From: Neodontobutis hainanensis
Lineage: Eukaryota > Chordata > Actinopteri > Gobiiformes > Odontobutidae
Assembly: GCA_024349245.1 (NCBI GenBank)
Contig: JALDNG010000005.1
Location: forward strand, 22,145,511-22,209,510
Length of the DNA stretch: 64,000 bases
Direction of reading: 5' to 3'
Below the pieces are notes generated by a model. The model worked only from the letters and a program-made list of their open reading frames with translations. It was not told where the DNA came from and did not search any database. The position numbers and the translations under genes were made by a program. Shown here piece by piece: positions 57,822 to 64,000 of this stretch (position 1 is the first letter of the stretch; every line of letters starts with the position of its first letter).

Positions 57822-59571
57822 GTAGTTGTGGTAGTTACAAAAACTGCTTTTTTTTATTATTATTATTTTTTATCCCTGAAAAGATCACAAATTTGACCCC
57901 CTAAACATATTTAAAAACTCACCAAACTTTGCCCAAAATTCAAACTTTATAATAATGCTCTATTTCAAATGGTTTTGTCATAATGGTCCACCTAAATTGA
58001 GCTTTACGGCAATACACTTGAAACTAGGCACCAGCACCTAAATATATGAATAGTCATTATAACCCCAACTGAGAAAGCAACACAGTTTATTTTCAGCACT
58101 AGCACTGGGTCTCAAAGGCAAGGAAATAATTTTAAGTAATAAATTGTAGCAGGTTAATTTAATATTTGATATTTATTACTCATCTGTGGTTATCAAAACT
58201 ATTTCAGAGGTAAATGATTTTGCAACACTGTGGGCCCCCTTCCCACTCCAGATTCAAACGGGCTCGACAAACTCCAGATTGAAGATTCCAAACTGGTTAT
58301 TACCACGATGCCTGCCTTGGCGTTTTAGAAATGTCTGGGTTTCCCACAATACTTTTGATGTTTTTAAACAGGTAGAACTGAAATTATCTCTGAAAATGGA
58401 AACAAATGGATATAGCCTGAATATAATCATGTATTATAATGATAAAAAAGACACAAGACATGTAGCTTTCAGCAAATCTTAGCACTCTCTACAAAACAAG
58501 AGGGAAAGAACTATATGTTTTATAAGAGTGAGTCAGGACTCTCCCACATACACCACATATTGTGGCATGTCCACACATCAGTCTGAGAGGAATCTGTTAG
58601 GTGACTGTTGTGTAAGAGCCAGCCTCGATCTGCTCTAAATGCACGGCTGTCACTCCCAGTGACCTACTTCAAGAGTTGTCTAAAACAACAGGCATACAGG
58701 CCTTATTCCTTGTCCAGCCTCTGCTTTCATCTATCTCCATCATGTCTTCTCCTGAAAACTGGGGAGGAAACCGAGGCATTTGAAAAGGGGCCTTTAAACC
58801 TGTGTAGAAAGCTGGCGAAGGGTCTACATCAGCTGCCAGCAGATGAAGGATGAGCCATGCCCCACTGCTGCTTCTTTTTTTCATTAAACCCGCTTTTATA
58901 TTTCATCATGTTCATCATTTCCTTAGTGTTTGCAGGGATTTTAGCTCTAATGTCTGTTGTAATTTGTCCTCAAACATGCAATGTCTGTATTATGGAATGT
59001 AAGCTTTTTAAAAGTTTTATTTATTATTATTTGGTTGTTTTCTGTTGCAAGTAAATGAGCATTGATGAGGCCCCTTTTTCATCTTTACATCTTCATCTTT
59101 GTCTATATATCTTCACTTATAAAAGCATGTATGTATTATTCACATATATTACTAACTATAACTAAACTGTAACAAAAAAAAGACAACATCAGCTGAACCA
59201 ATAACTGTTTTCATAATTTCATCTGAGATTTCAATGCCTTAAATAAGACTTAACGCCTGGTACAAGTCTGTTTCATTTCTAGCCCCACACCCACTCATGA
59301 ACATCTGTAAAGAGATGTTTTCTGTAATTTATTTCTCAGCCCCATGACATTCTCGTAAATAAATCTAAATTACAAACAATGCTGTGTGCTGATATTGAGT
59401 GAGTATGGTTCACCTGTTTGTAGGAGATGTAGATGGGGCGGCTGAAGACAATCCACTCCACCACCTTGCTGCAGGGCGGTGTGGTCAGCGAGCCTGTGTA
59501 GCGATAGTAACTTCCCAGCGAGGACGGCAGCAAGTCCTTTAGTACAAATGGCTCCAAGAATGTCTCTTTTT
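30515..59571 (-). CDS. ptprg: Receptor-type protein tyrosine phosphatase gamma, partial gene (seven ectodomain and membrane exons)
   Basis: Exons in transcript order are 59414-59571, 52428-52614, 43253-43437, 39372-39480, 39064-39113, 36369-36969 and 30515-30668, all GT-AG with matching phases. They encode the end of the carbonic-anhydrase-like domain, a fibronectin III domain, a long mucin-like and acidic stalk, and the transmembrane segment. In known vertebrates the protein is a neuronal cell-surface receptor whose carbonic-anhydrase-like domain binds contactins and whose two cytoplasmic phosphatase domains act on phosphotyrosine. The 36369-36969 exon ([20 protein letters not shown]) separates gamma from its paralogue zeta. 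Signal peptide and first exons lie past 64000; cytoplasmic exons lie before position 1. Teleosts often have two ptprg copies; which one this is cannot be told. Confidence 0.92.
31390..32525 (-). mobile_element. Degenerate Tc1-like transposon
   Basis: Minus-strand fragments of a Tc1 transposase lie in order: helix-turn-helix part with SSRPTKISATTARKMVLDAK (31880-31990), a middle part KKPLPSKFHKASHLKFAKQH (31740-31800) and a C-terminal part with YVRATKPQETWPKLM and RTWTFQHGN (31430-31590), the latter at the DDE second-Asp region but altered. The 5' end carries a repeated ccagggtatgtaaactt motif (32308 and 32499), the double direct repeat typical of Tc1 ends. The left end is lost. Frames are broken. 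Confidence 0.75.
32526..33375 (+). mobile_element. Non-LTR retrotransposon fragment (reverse transcriptase)
   Basis: Shifting plus-strand frames read GVVVPLFKKGE, RVCSNYRGITLLSLPGKVYA, QPVHMCFVSLEKAFN (catalytic-Asp motif altered), HRISSLLFADDVLLS (motif C) and AGMRISTSKSEAMVLSRKRV. The order is that of a common teleost LINE reverse transcriptase. Several indels and a stop (TAG at 32676) show that it is dead. It starts exactly where the Tc1 end finishes. The clade is not assigned. Confidence 0.8.
33376..34458. other. Intronic DNA, no gene recognised
   Basis: AT-rich; no splice-flanked frames or repeats shared with the rest of the window. Confidence 0.55.
34467..35660 (+). mobile_element. Non-autonomous hAT transposon with BED-finger remnant
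   Basis: Ends cagtgttgg ... ccaacactg, flanked by the 8-bp duplication attataag (34459-34466 and 35661-35668). Near 34770-34860 the plus strand reads VKCTLCPGKK, and one frame over SNVMKHLTSTHANT, giving the C-x2-C ... H-x4-H pattern of a BED zinc finger from a hAT transposase. An AAT repeat (34899-35000) and a SINE-like 3' tail (atttatattgcgcttttctc) interrupt the middle. No catalytic region remains. Confidence 0.85.
34899..35000 (+). repeat. AAT microsatellite inside the hAT element
   Basis: About 33 taa/aat units with a single break (attaat). Confidence 0.95.
35669..36368. other. ptprg intron, possible old repeat, no gene
   Basis: A minus-strand frame at 35727-35918 has hydrophobic residues but no family likeness or splice support. 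Confidence 0.45.
36369..36969 (-). CDS. ptprg: ptprg large ectodomain exon
   Basis: Two hundred codons. It begins PTVSPASSADMAPISSGSST and has the family-specific block FVSMATGIGPSSSGSQATVA and LLAGLGF. It then becomes Glu/Lys-rich (EEEEEQKERKNKKRGSK) and polar to the end (THRVHL). Acceptor TTATAG, donor TTAG|GTGAGT. The Ser/Thr-rich part is probably O-glycosylated. The second half is poorly conserved and was recognised mainly by being continuous with the first. Confidence 0.93.
36970..39063. other. ptprg intron with a short TTAA-family fragment
   Basis: 37020-37170 resembles the first exon of the TTAA-family element (ggactctgcaagcaacaaaaaa, cagcccagaaaccaacattgac; compare 11327-11400). A minus-strand frame starting ATGGCTAAAGG (37513) has about 40 codons, but I cannot identify it. 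The rest shows nothing. Confidence 0.5.
39064..39113 (-). CDS. ptprg: ptprg 50-base exon (stalk)
   Basis: Too short to appear as an open frame on its own. Acceptor TTTTTAG, donor ATG|GTAAGA. It encodes ANTTRIFEGTRLVKTGM across the junction, matching the segment that follows the FN3 domain in vertebrate PTPRG. Phase joins both neighbours. Confidence 0.9.
39265..39370 (+). repeat. GT microsatellite beside a ptprg splice donor
   Basis: Over 40 gt units with a few interruptions (tgtgttgtg, gcgtg). On the transcribed strand it is a CA repeat starting a few bases downstream of the exon's 5' splice site. Confidence 0.95.
39372..39480 (-). CDS. ptprg: ptprg exon: fibronectin III domain, second half
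   Basis: Reads EAVISPVSPDVLYLFRVQSV then CMNDMHSDFSQSMLFR. Acceptor TTGTGCAG; donor AGAG|GTACAAC, followed at once by a CA repeat in the intron (GT on the plus strand, 39265-39370). Confidence 0.93.
39481..41377. other. ptprg intron; only a strong hairpin stands out
   Basis: No exon is detected. The inverted repeat at 40251-40324 is described separately. Confidence 0.55.
40251..40324. repeat. 33-bp inverted repeat (hairpin), 8-base loop
   Basis: Arms 40251-40283 and 40292-40324 pair with two mismatches around the loop ttatgcag. It could be a small MITE, a recent inverted duplication or a microRNA-like precursor; no further support. Confidence 0.85.
41378..41850. repeat. Possible unclassified interspersed repeat
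   Basis: Phrases such as cgcccccgggaaaaatgg, acaaaatttggtacacat and aagtccgccatcttggat resemble non-coding repeats common in teleosts. The copy is single in this window, so the borders are guesses. Confidence 0.35.
42430..42525. mobile_element. hAT-type terminal fragment
   Basis: Repeated cgattaa/ttaatcg words ending in tcgttgcccagcgc resemble the terminal region of hAT elements in fish. No coding part. Confidence 0.4.
43253..43437 (-). CDS. ptprg: ptprg exon: fibronectin III domain, first half
   Basis: Reads VCSSAPINMKVQHVNSSALV then VRWAHPEVTYHPPIMHFLVS, with the conserved W and Y of FN3 B and C strands. It ends DAKHKL at donor CTG|GTGAGA. Confidence 0.93.
43802..43854. repeat. Perfect 21-bp inverted repeat, 11-base loop
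   Basis: Arms 43802-43822 and 43834-43854 are exact reverse complements (ttaagcttttaaaaaacaga plus one base), with loop ttttggttaat. Confidence 0.9.
44044..45993 (-). mobile_element. Tc1/mariner-type transposon interrupted by a LINE fragment
   Basis: Ends cactcacctaaaggattatt (44046) and aataatcctttaggtgagtg (45992) are inverted repeats flanked by TA. Minus-strand transposase pieces: N-terminal helix-turn-helix ARRAGLSISQSAQLLGFSRT (45740-45800), and the catalytic core with GGGGVMVWGMFSWHTLGP (44470-44530) and YFQQDNAPCHKAQIIS (44310-44360), containing the second catalytic Asp. Between them sits a LINE 3' fragment (44828-45610). The second part of the transposase after the core is short. Not functional. 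Confidence 0.85.
44828..45610 (-). mobile_element. L2-like LINE 3' fragment nested in the Tc1 element
   Basis: Minus-strand frame MLLVYKTTTGSAPSYLHSLI is the C-terminal signature of L2/CR1-type reverse transcriptases. The 3' end is the common teleost tail (reverse of tttacatttacatttagtaa ... gcgacttacaag). It is 5' truncated, as usual for LINEs. Confidence 0.7.
45994..46671. other. ptprg intron, no gene recognised
   Basis: AT-rich with no exon-like frame. Confidence 0.55.
46672..47400 (-). pseudogene. R4/Rex6-type LINE, C-terminal CCHC and restriction-like endonuclease remnant
   Basis: Minus-strand frames read YHTRRDPRYRLYKEAPETTQ, HLTAGCKMLAGKAYMKRHNQ and, after a short frame change, VLDKQQRKAVVVDIAIPSHG with FRKKELEKLEKYRCLKEEL. 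This is the zinc-knuckle plus PD-(D/E)xK-like endonuclease end of R4-clade LINEs (Rex6 is the teleost member). The first knuckle Cys is replaced by Tyr (RLYK), so this copy is defective. The reverse transcriptase part is absent: a typical 5' truncation. Confidence 0.75.
47516..47632 (+). repeat. AT-rich, palindromic microsatellite
   Basis: An at repeat followed by alternating tatatactgtatatactgta words; strongly self-complementary. Confidence 0.9.
47633..49369. other. ptprg intron, no gene recognised
   Basis: A plus-strand frame at 47749-47949 and a minus frame at 48744-49010 have no splice support or family likeness. Confidence 0.5.
49370..49860 (+). mobile_element. LINE 3' fragment (L2/CR1-like) with ATT tail
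   Basis: Plus-strand text encodes, in broken frames, an IQFKVLLITFKALLALSYLT-like stretch and VRAFSIAVPTLWNSLPQHLR, the last conserved block of these LINEs. It ends in a tattattatt tail (49800-49850). Confidence 0.65.
49930..51700 (+). mobile_element. TTAA-family transposon copy, 5' part, interrupted by a Tc1 element
   Basis: 49975-50335 matches 11098-11545 (aataacgtttttatttgc, gagcctgtaggctcattt, gagtgaacataggcagag). 51300-51500 matches 11885-12060 (ggggttacactttgc, aacgtgatccat, tttataaatgtagccagg). The Tc1 element at 50340-51278 sits between these blocks. Only the first exon and intron of the family gene are represented, decayed. Confidence 0.75.
50340..51278 (+). mobile_element. Internally deleted Tc1-like transposon
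   Basis: The 5' end gtgctggtcatataattaga and long AT-rich terminal region are typical of a common teleost Tc1 family. Coding pieces: KTTIDTLHKESKTQKVIAKE (N-terminal, 50690-50750), then a jump to FQQDLAPAHSSKATSTWLRD (second catalytic region, 50885-50945) and NWPANSP. After a frame change the C-terminus follows, ending at TGA near 51185. The first catalytic part is deleted. Confidence 0.8.
51757..51960 (+). mobile_element. Diverged tRNA-derived SINE
   Basis: A B-box-like cggttcgatacccactcc followed by cttgggtaagacactggctg, the same order as the SINE at 29407. The A-box is decayed. Confidence 0.5.
52428..52614 (-). CDS. ptprg: ptprg exon: carbonic-anhydrase-like domain, part 2
   Basis: Reads [20 protein letters not shown] and YLRSNFRPIQ, the C-terminal end of the domain, then a linker ending GTEASK. 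Acceptor TTTTCCCAG, donor AAAG|GTACAT, leaving in phase 1. It continues directly from the previous exon. Confidence 0.93.
52615..54233. other. ptprg intron, no gene recognised
   Basis: The 52740-52960 part looks repeat-like, but has no partner here. No supported exon. Confidence 0.5.
54234..54620 (-). pseudogene. C-terminal BESS-motif exon of a MADF/Harbinger-accessory-type gene
   Basis: Exon 54234-54391 (acceptor TTTGATACAG) reads APRRRAQRRPREQPSEVEPT and then SSYSLLSLVPYLQRLPHHMK, ending IYEM-stop. The S-x-x-LLSLVP-x-L-x-RLP block is the BESS motif that ends many MADF-domain proteins, which in fish often derive from PIF/Harbinger transposons. A Pro/Ala/Ser-rich stretch just upstream (54520-54610) may be the previous exon, but its donor is unclear. 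No MADF domain is found, so it is probably a fragment. Confidence 0.5.
54740..56090 (-). mobile_element. LINE fragment with endonuclease domain, degenerate
   Basis: Minus-strand text reads TETWIHTGIPDSAFKLEGRS (55570-55640), RVGGLCIYVNNNWCTNATTV (55490-55560), LQGFTVVVVLAVYI (about 55395-55440) and farther on KKEPCMTKEVQNFLKEGNVA (55000-55060). These are successive endonuclease and linker blocks of a common fish LINE. Stops and frame changes separate them; the RT domain is missing. Confidence 0.7.
56091..59413. other. ptprg intron, no gene recognised
   Basis: Contains the AT repeat at 57737-57818. Several plus-strand frames of 60-100 codons lack family likeness and splice support. Confidence 0.5.
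57737..57818 (+). repeat. Perfect AT microsatellite
   Basis: About 40 at units. Confidence 0.97.
59414..59571 (-). CDS. ptprg: ptprg exon: carbonic-anhydrase-like domain, part 1
   Basis: Reads KETFLEPFVLKDLLPSSLGS, then YYRYTGSLTTPPCSK, the conserved carbonic anhydrase core, and ends SRPIYISYKQ. Acceptor TCCCTCCAG, donor CAG|GTGAAC; enters after two leftover bases and leaves in phase 0. The zinc-ligand region is in earlier exons outside the window, so loss of catalysis cannot be judged here. Confidence 0.93.
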
Positions 59572-60229
59572 CTGGAGGGAGAAAGAAAGGGTGTGGTCAA
59601 TAACACAGGGTCTAAAAAATACTCGTGGTCTGACTCTAAATGCTAGAGCTCAAGAGTTTCCAGGTTTATGCTATTGATTGCATTTGCATTGTGCCTGCCT
59701 TGTTCAGTCTCCTATTGACAATCATAACTCAGTGGACACTCATAATTATCTGCTGGTGTTGGGTGGCACAAACAATACAATCAGCCATACACCTTGTGTC
59801 CCAACAGCCAAATGTTGACACTATTGGCTGGGGACTGGAACTGCACTGTCCAGCAACTGCTGGACCGGAAACCATTCTGAGCCCCATTCTGCCTCCTCCA
59901 ACAAGCTAGAACAGCTGATCCAAGTCTATGACTTATCTGACAGATGTCAGCAGGCAGAATGAAACATCAGGTAAGTGTGTTCACAGCATGCCACATCAAA
60001 GTTGATATGTTGATATGTACAGAGTTCTTTACATATCAGTAACAATAAAGTAAACAGTATTTTTAAAGTTTTAAAAGCTGAGTTGTTTTAGTCTTCACAT
60101 AGACATTGTTTAGCATAGTTTATCCAGGAGTGGTTGGATTTTGAGAAGGCTATGATATAACAGCTGTGACAGCAGTGCACACACGGTGTCACTATAGACA
60201 GGGTTCTCCAGGTGTCTTAGTCCCATTTA
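59572..60229. other. ptprg intron, no gene recognised
   Basis: Nothing is seen beyond the acceptor region of the exon at 59414-59571. Confidence 0.5.
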
Positions 60230-62950
60230 AAAAAAGAATTTAAAAATTGCACTCCCAATTGGAGTGAGATTTTTACATGTAGTTTAAAACTTTTGTTATA
60301 GTATAATTGGTGCACCAAGGCTTTACAGAAGATCCTGAGTTTTTGCACTAGTGTGCCACCTTTGGCCTTAGCGGTACTGCAACCAGTGTTGTGTGTGTTC
60401 ACTGTGCGCAACCAAAGATGAATCTGCTTCTCCAAGTCATTGATGTTTACAGAGGAGCCTGGAAAAGTTATTAGTTTATTGTCTGACAAACTCTATTGAG
60501 AGTAAACTATATTTGACTCTCGAGTGAGAGATAAGTAATAACTAATGTTTGACAATGACATGTTTTTTATAAAGCGTTGTTCAACACAATACGGCAGTTA
60601 GAGCTAACTTTGTATGAGATATTATCAACTGCATGAAATATTTGTCTAAAATAGCTATTGTTAGCTGAGCAGTTACATCAACAGCGCATTTAACTTAGCT
60701 TTCAACAAGGCCCGCCGTCTCAGCAGGATAACGGCTAAAGTTAGTGAATTTAAATCAGACAGGATACTGTACTTGTGTTCCTATTACTGTTATTTTGTCG
60801 AGTCTTTGCACAAAGGTTGGAGCACTTCATTTTTATCTGGTCAACTAATGTCTAAACAGCTGCACTGTTCCTAAACCACTTTGTGCAACACATCAGTGAC
60901 AAGCTCCACAGTAAAACAAACTCACTGACCTCTTATTTACTGCAGAGAAAAGAATACGAGTGGAGGAGTTTTTTCTTGTTTCTATGAACCATAACTGTAC
61001 TAAATTAGTTTTGCATTAGGTTGAGACGACATAAATGTAACCTCGCTGTGTCATTTCAGCTTATCATTGTTTATTTCACGATTAGTGTCATTCACAATAC
61101 CTCCAACATGAAGTTTAGCTCAATGTGATGTATGTGTGTTTTTTTTATTGTTTTCTTGTCAGGACTCCAGCTCCAGGAAGGGGGGGGGGCTCAGCTGCTG
61201 CCAGGACAACAGAAGCAGGTACGTCATTTAGCTACAGAAATGATCACACATCCAAATAAACCTCTGTAATCTAAACAATGCTTGTTTTTCCATTTTCTGC
61301 CTGAACTGCAGTCATGTAAAAAGATGTGTTTCAGCCCACAACATGGTGTTTTTTTTTTTTTATTGCACGTTTTATACATACTACATACATTCTTTCCTAC
61401 ACAAATTTCTATTAAAAAATGTTGCACTAAATCACTGTCTTTTTGTTGCTGCCTTTGGTTTATGTGGCCGAGTCATGTTCTAGAGAGAAAGAAAGAGAAA
61501 TAATAAGTATTGGTGTAATTTCGACAGTAACAACGTTTTTTACTGTGGCAGAATATACAGACATACAGATAGTGTTTGCGATGTATGGTGTAAAGTTGAT
61601 TCATAACAAAACAGGCTCAACTTCTCCACTGATGCATGTTTCATAAACATTATGGTTCCTGTGAGGGATCGGACTGTGGGAATGTGGCTGACACACTTGT
61701 CCCCTGCAGAGTTGTGTCACAACTTCAGGGCCAAAGGGTCATGTGTCTCTTGAAAGTCCCCCTGGAGACTTTAGACGATTAACAAAAATTCTGCTCTAGT
61801 CTGAGAACACAGTAGAGCTTTGACTTCTTTCTTTGTCAGCAGAACAATATATTTAACATTAGTTGACAACAACAACAACAACAACAAGTGCATAATTTTA
61901 TACAGGCTACTAAAATATTAAATACAAAAAGCACATAACTTACAAAACTTTATGGTTGACCTGCAGTGGCTGGTGGTTATGATGAGTTTAGTCCAGTGCA
62001 GCAGTGCATTAGTATTATATTGTTCTTATTACTCTGTCTGTTGAGTACAGTCTGTGACAGGTGCTGCTGAACCGGCTGGTATGACCTCAGAGCTTCCCAC
62101 ATCCAGAGGGTCCATTCCTGCTCGCCTCTGACATGCGTCAGTGCACCTCAACCACAGATCCTTTAGAGGCAACGTGACAAACTTTTACTTTATTTACAAC
62201 TGAGACCAGTAGATGGGATTTTTTATTACAATAAACAGACCACAGTAATCTGACATGATGTGAATATAACGAGGCAATGATAACAATTACATCCCATATT
62301 ACATCCTGGCTAAATATATAAAGCTGTCATGGCTCGTGTTATCTCTGGTGAGGGATATTTAGCAAACGAGCCAACGTAAGTCTAGAAGAAAAGACTCCCT
62401 GACAAAGTCTAACTCCAAAATGCTGCTTTTTAAAGACATCTGAAAAATACATTTGAAAGGCCAAGACGGCAAATATTTCAGATTCATCAGTCTTGAAAGT
62501 CAGAATCATAAAACCTTGTGATCTAAAGGTATTTAATCCATTCAAGGCAGAAACTTATTATGAGACGTTTCTGTTAGCGGGTTAGCATCCCCGTGTTACA
62601 AGTATGCAAATGTTATTTAGCTTTAGAAAACTGAAAACAAAACACTACAATATATTATACATGGTGTGTAATAATGTCTTACCTTTTATCCTCAAAGCAG
62701 CTTTCTGATTTTCTCTCCAATTTATTTTTTGGTGGTAAAACCTTTCTTTTCTTTGTCTTACGCAAAGTCTGAGTCGGTGTTTCGAGTGCGCTGGAGGACT
62801 GTCTGTTACTTGTGTTTGCAGGATTCATTTTAAACTTTGTCACTGGTGTTGCCTAGTTTAATTTTAGTGGCAAATCAGGAAGTCAGAGCCAAGTAAACGT
62901 GCATGCGCATTACATCAAGTCCATTGTAATAGCGCAGCCAGTTTTTTGAA
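60230..62950 (-). mobile_element. TTAA-family transposon copy, inverted and internally deleted
   Basis: Read on the minus strand it runs first exon (62683-62828), intron, decayed last coding exon (61650-61790), CT-rich 3' region (61170-61310) and the long 3' block (60490-60850), in the same order as copy 3. The middle exons are missing. It provides the uninterrupted version of the site used by the LINE at 3439-7363. Termini are not clear. Confidence 0.7.
62683..62828 (-). pseudogene. First exon of the TTAA-family transposon gene (inverted copy)
   Basis: ATG at 62826-62828 starts MNPANTSNRQSSSALETPTQ, then a very basic stretch (LRKTKKRKVLPPKNKLERK), ending at donor AAAG|GTAAGA. The frame is open across all 48 codons. 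The start and donor match copy 3 (11327-11581), but the DNA has diverged. Basic residues suggest a nuclear localisation signal. Its gene has lost the middle exons. Confidence 0.55.
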
Positions 62951-64000
62951 GAACACGTTTCATATTAAATACAACAAGGCAGTAGGTAAAGGGAAAGGGG
63001 TCTGACCTGCAGTGCCAGACAGGAAAAGCAACAAGACAAGAAAGCCTTGTGAAAGATGTAACTGCATGCTGCTATGTACAGTAGCAGTGGTAGAGACAGA
63101 GCAAAATAACCCAGCATCTTCTCTGTGGGAGAACTAAACCATTTCTGCCCTTCTCAGTTCAGAATGGTTAGTCGTATTCCCCTAAAACAATACAGCCTAA
63201 TATTAAAATGAGAATGAACCATTGTATACCTACATGTAACCCATGTCATATTCAGTGTTTCTTGGAGATTTGCACAGCCACAAGTGTCATAGTGTTAAAA
63301 AAGGTTCCCGGTTCCCACTTCCTGGTCACCACTTTATGATAGTTGTCAATTAATTGACAAAAACTCTTAATCGCTTAAAGGAAAACTTCAAGGAATTTCT
63401 TAATATTCAGCAGTGAGTTACTTAAATGTCTTGTAGTGTGAAAGTTGAATGTAGTGTTCTCACTGTAGTAGGTTGAAAATGCTGCATCTTAAGTTTGATG
63501 AAGAAACAGGCACCCCCTCTATTTATTTTGTATTTTTCTAATGTCTTTTATTTGGGGTTACATCCAGACCACTAGAGGGTGCTGTAAGCGCTATTGTGGG
63601 GATTAGAGGCAGAGAGCTCACGCAGCTTCAGAATTAAACAAGCTGTGGTGAGGTTAACACGTCTCCTCCTCGTCTCTCCACAGGTATGAGTGTAAAGTTA
63701 TTGTATTAACTCAAACTTGGTCCAAGTACAGTTAAAAGTGCTCTGTAGAGGTTTTGAACAAACTGTAGATGTTTTTGAGAGTTCAGTGCCAGAGTGAAGT
63801 GTAGTTTATTGCGGTTTTGTGTTGTCTCGTTTTCTCCACGAGTCCGCCATTTTCTGTATCCGAACGTATTTAAAGCCTTATTCAAGCAATGTAAATGGCT
63901 CAAGAGCTTAATGATATGTATGTTCTTAGTGTTTTAAATTGTAAATGTTGCACAAATTTGAGTTTAGTTGAGGCAGCAGCCATGCAGACCATTTAGTTCT
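62951..64000. other. ptprg intron, no gene recognised
   Basis: No exon, array or element end could be supported up to the window edge. Confidence 0.5.

Overview
The window is vertebrate nuclear DNA, almost certainly from a ray-finned (teleost) fish. It is AT-rich, its genes are split by GT-AG introns, and it is packed with teleost-type mobile DNA (Tc1, hAT, Harbinger-type, L2/CR1-like and R4 LINEs, tRNA-derived SINEs, long AT, GT and AAT microsatellites). All calls come from reading the sequence by eye and from remembered protein families; no database search was possible.

Host gene. Seven minus-strand exons between 30515 and 59571 belong to a receptor-type protein tyrosine phosphatase gamma gene (ptprg). 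In transcript order they encode two carbonic-anhydrase-like exons (59414-59571, 52428-52614), two fibronectin III exons (43253-43437, 39372-39480), a 50-base linker exon (39064-39113), a large Ser/Thr- and Glu/Lys-rich ectodomain exon (36369-36969) and the transmembrane exon (30515-30668). The 5' exons lie beyond the right edge. No phosphatase-domain exon is visible to the left, so 1-30514 appears to be one very large intron.

Left 30 kb. This is a nest of transposons inside that intron. A TTAA-flanked multi-exon transposon family is present in at least five places (1-982, 2240-7745, 11071-28093, 49930-51700, 60230-62950). One copy was split by an L2/CR1-like LINE at 3439-7363. Another was split by the main discovery here, a 12,857-bp transposon at 14707-27563 with an 8-bp target duplication (ctaacttt), long terminal inverted arms and rigid 169-bp satellite arrays inside the arms.

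The large transposon carries one 19-exon gene on the minus strand (16174-23761, about 1,320 codons). Its order is: N-terminal region, five-unit decapeptide repeat, zinc-binding plus DDE-type transposase core, an ADP-ribose-binding macro domain resembling that of PARP9, a complete Ulp1/SUMO-protease domain with all catalytic residues, and a C-terminal PHD finger. The Ulp1 domain, the 8-bp duplication, the size and the many exons fit the Zisupton (KDZ) group of fish transposons. The in-frame macro domain is the unusual part. Two single-base frameshifts suggest that this copy is recently inactivated.

Right half. Between the ptprg exons the introns hold Tc1-like elements (one interrupted by a LINE fragment), a hAT element with an 8-bp duplication, R4-type and other LINE fragments, SINEs, a MADF/BESS-type transposon gene remnant, microsatellites and two strong hairpins. 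The rest of the intronic DNA shows nothing I can support as a gene.
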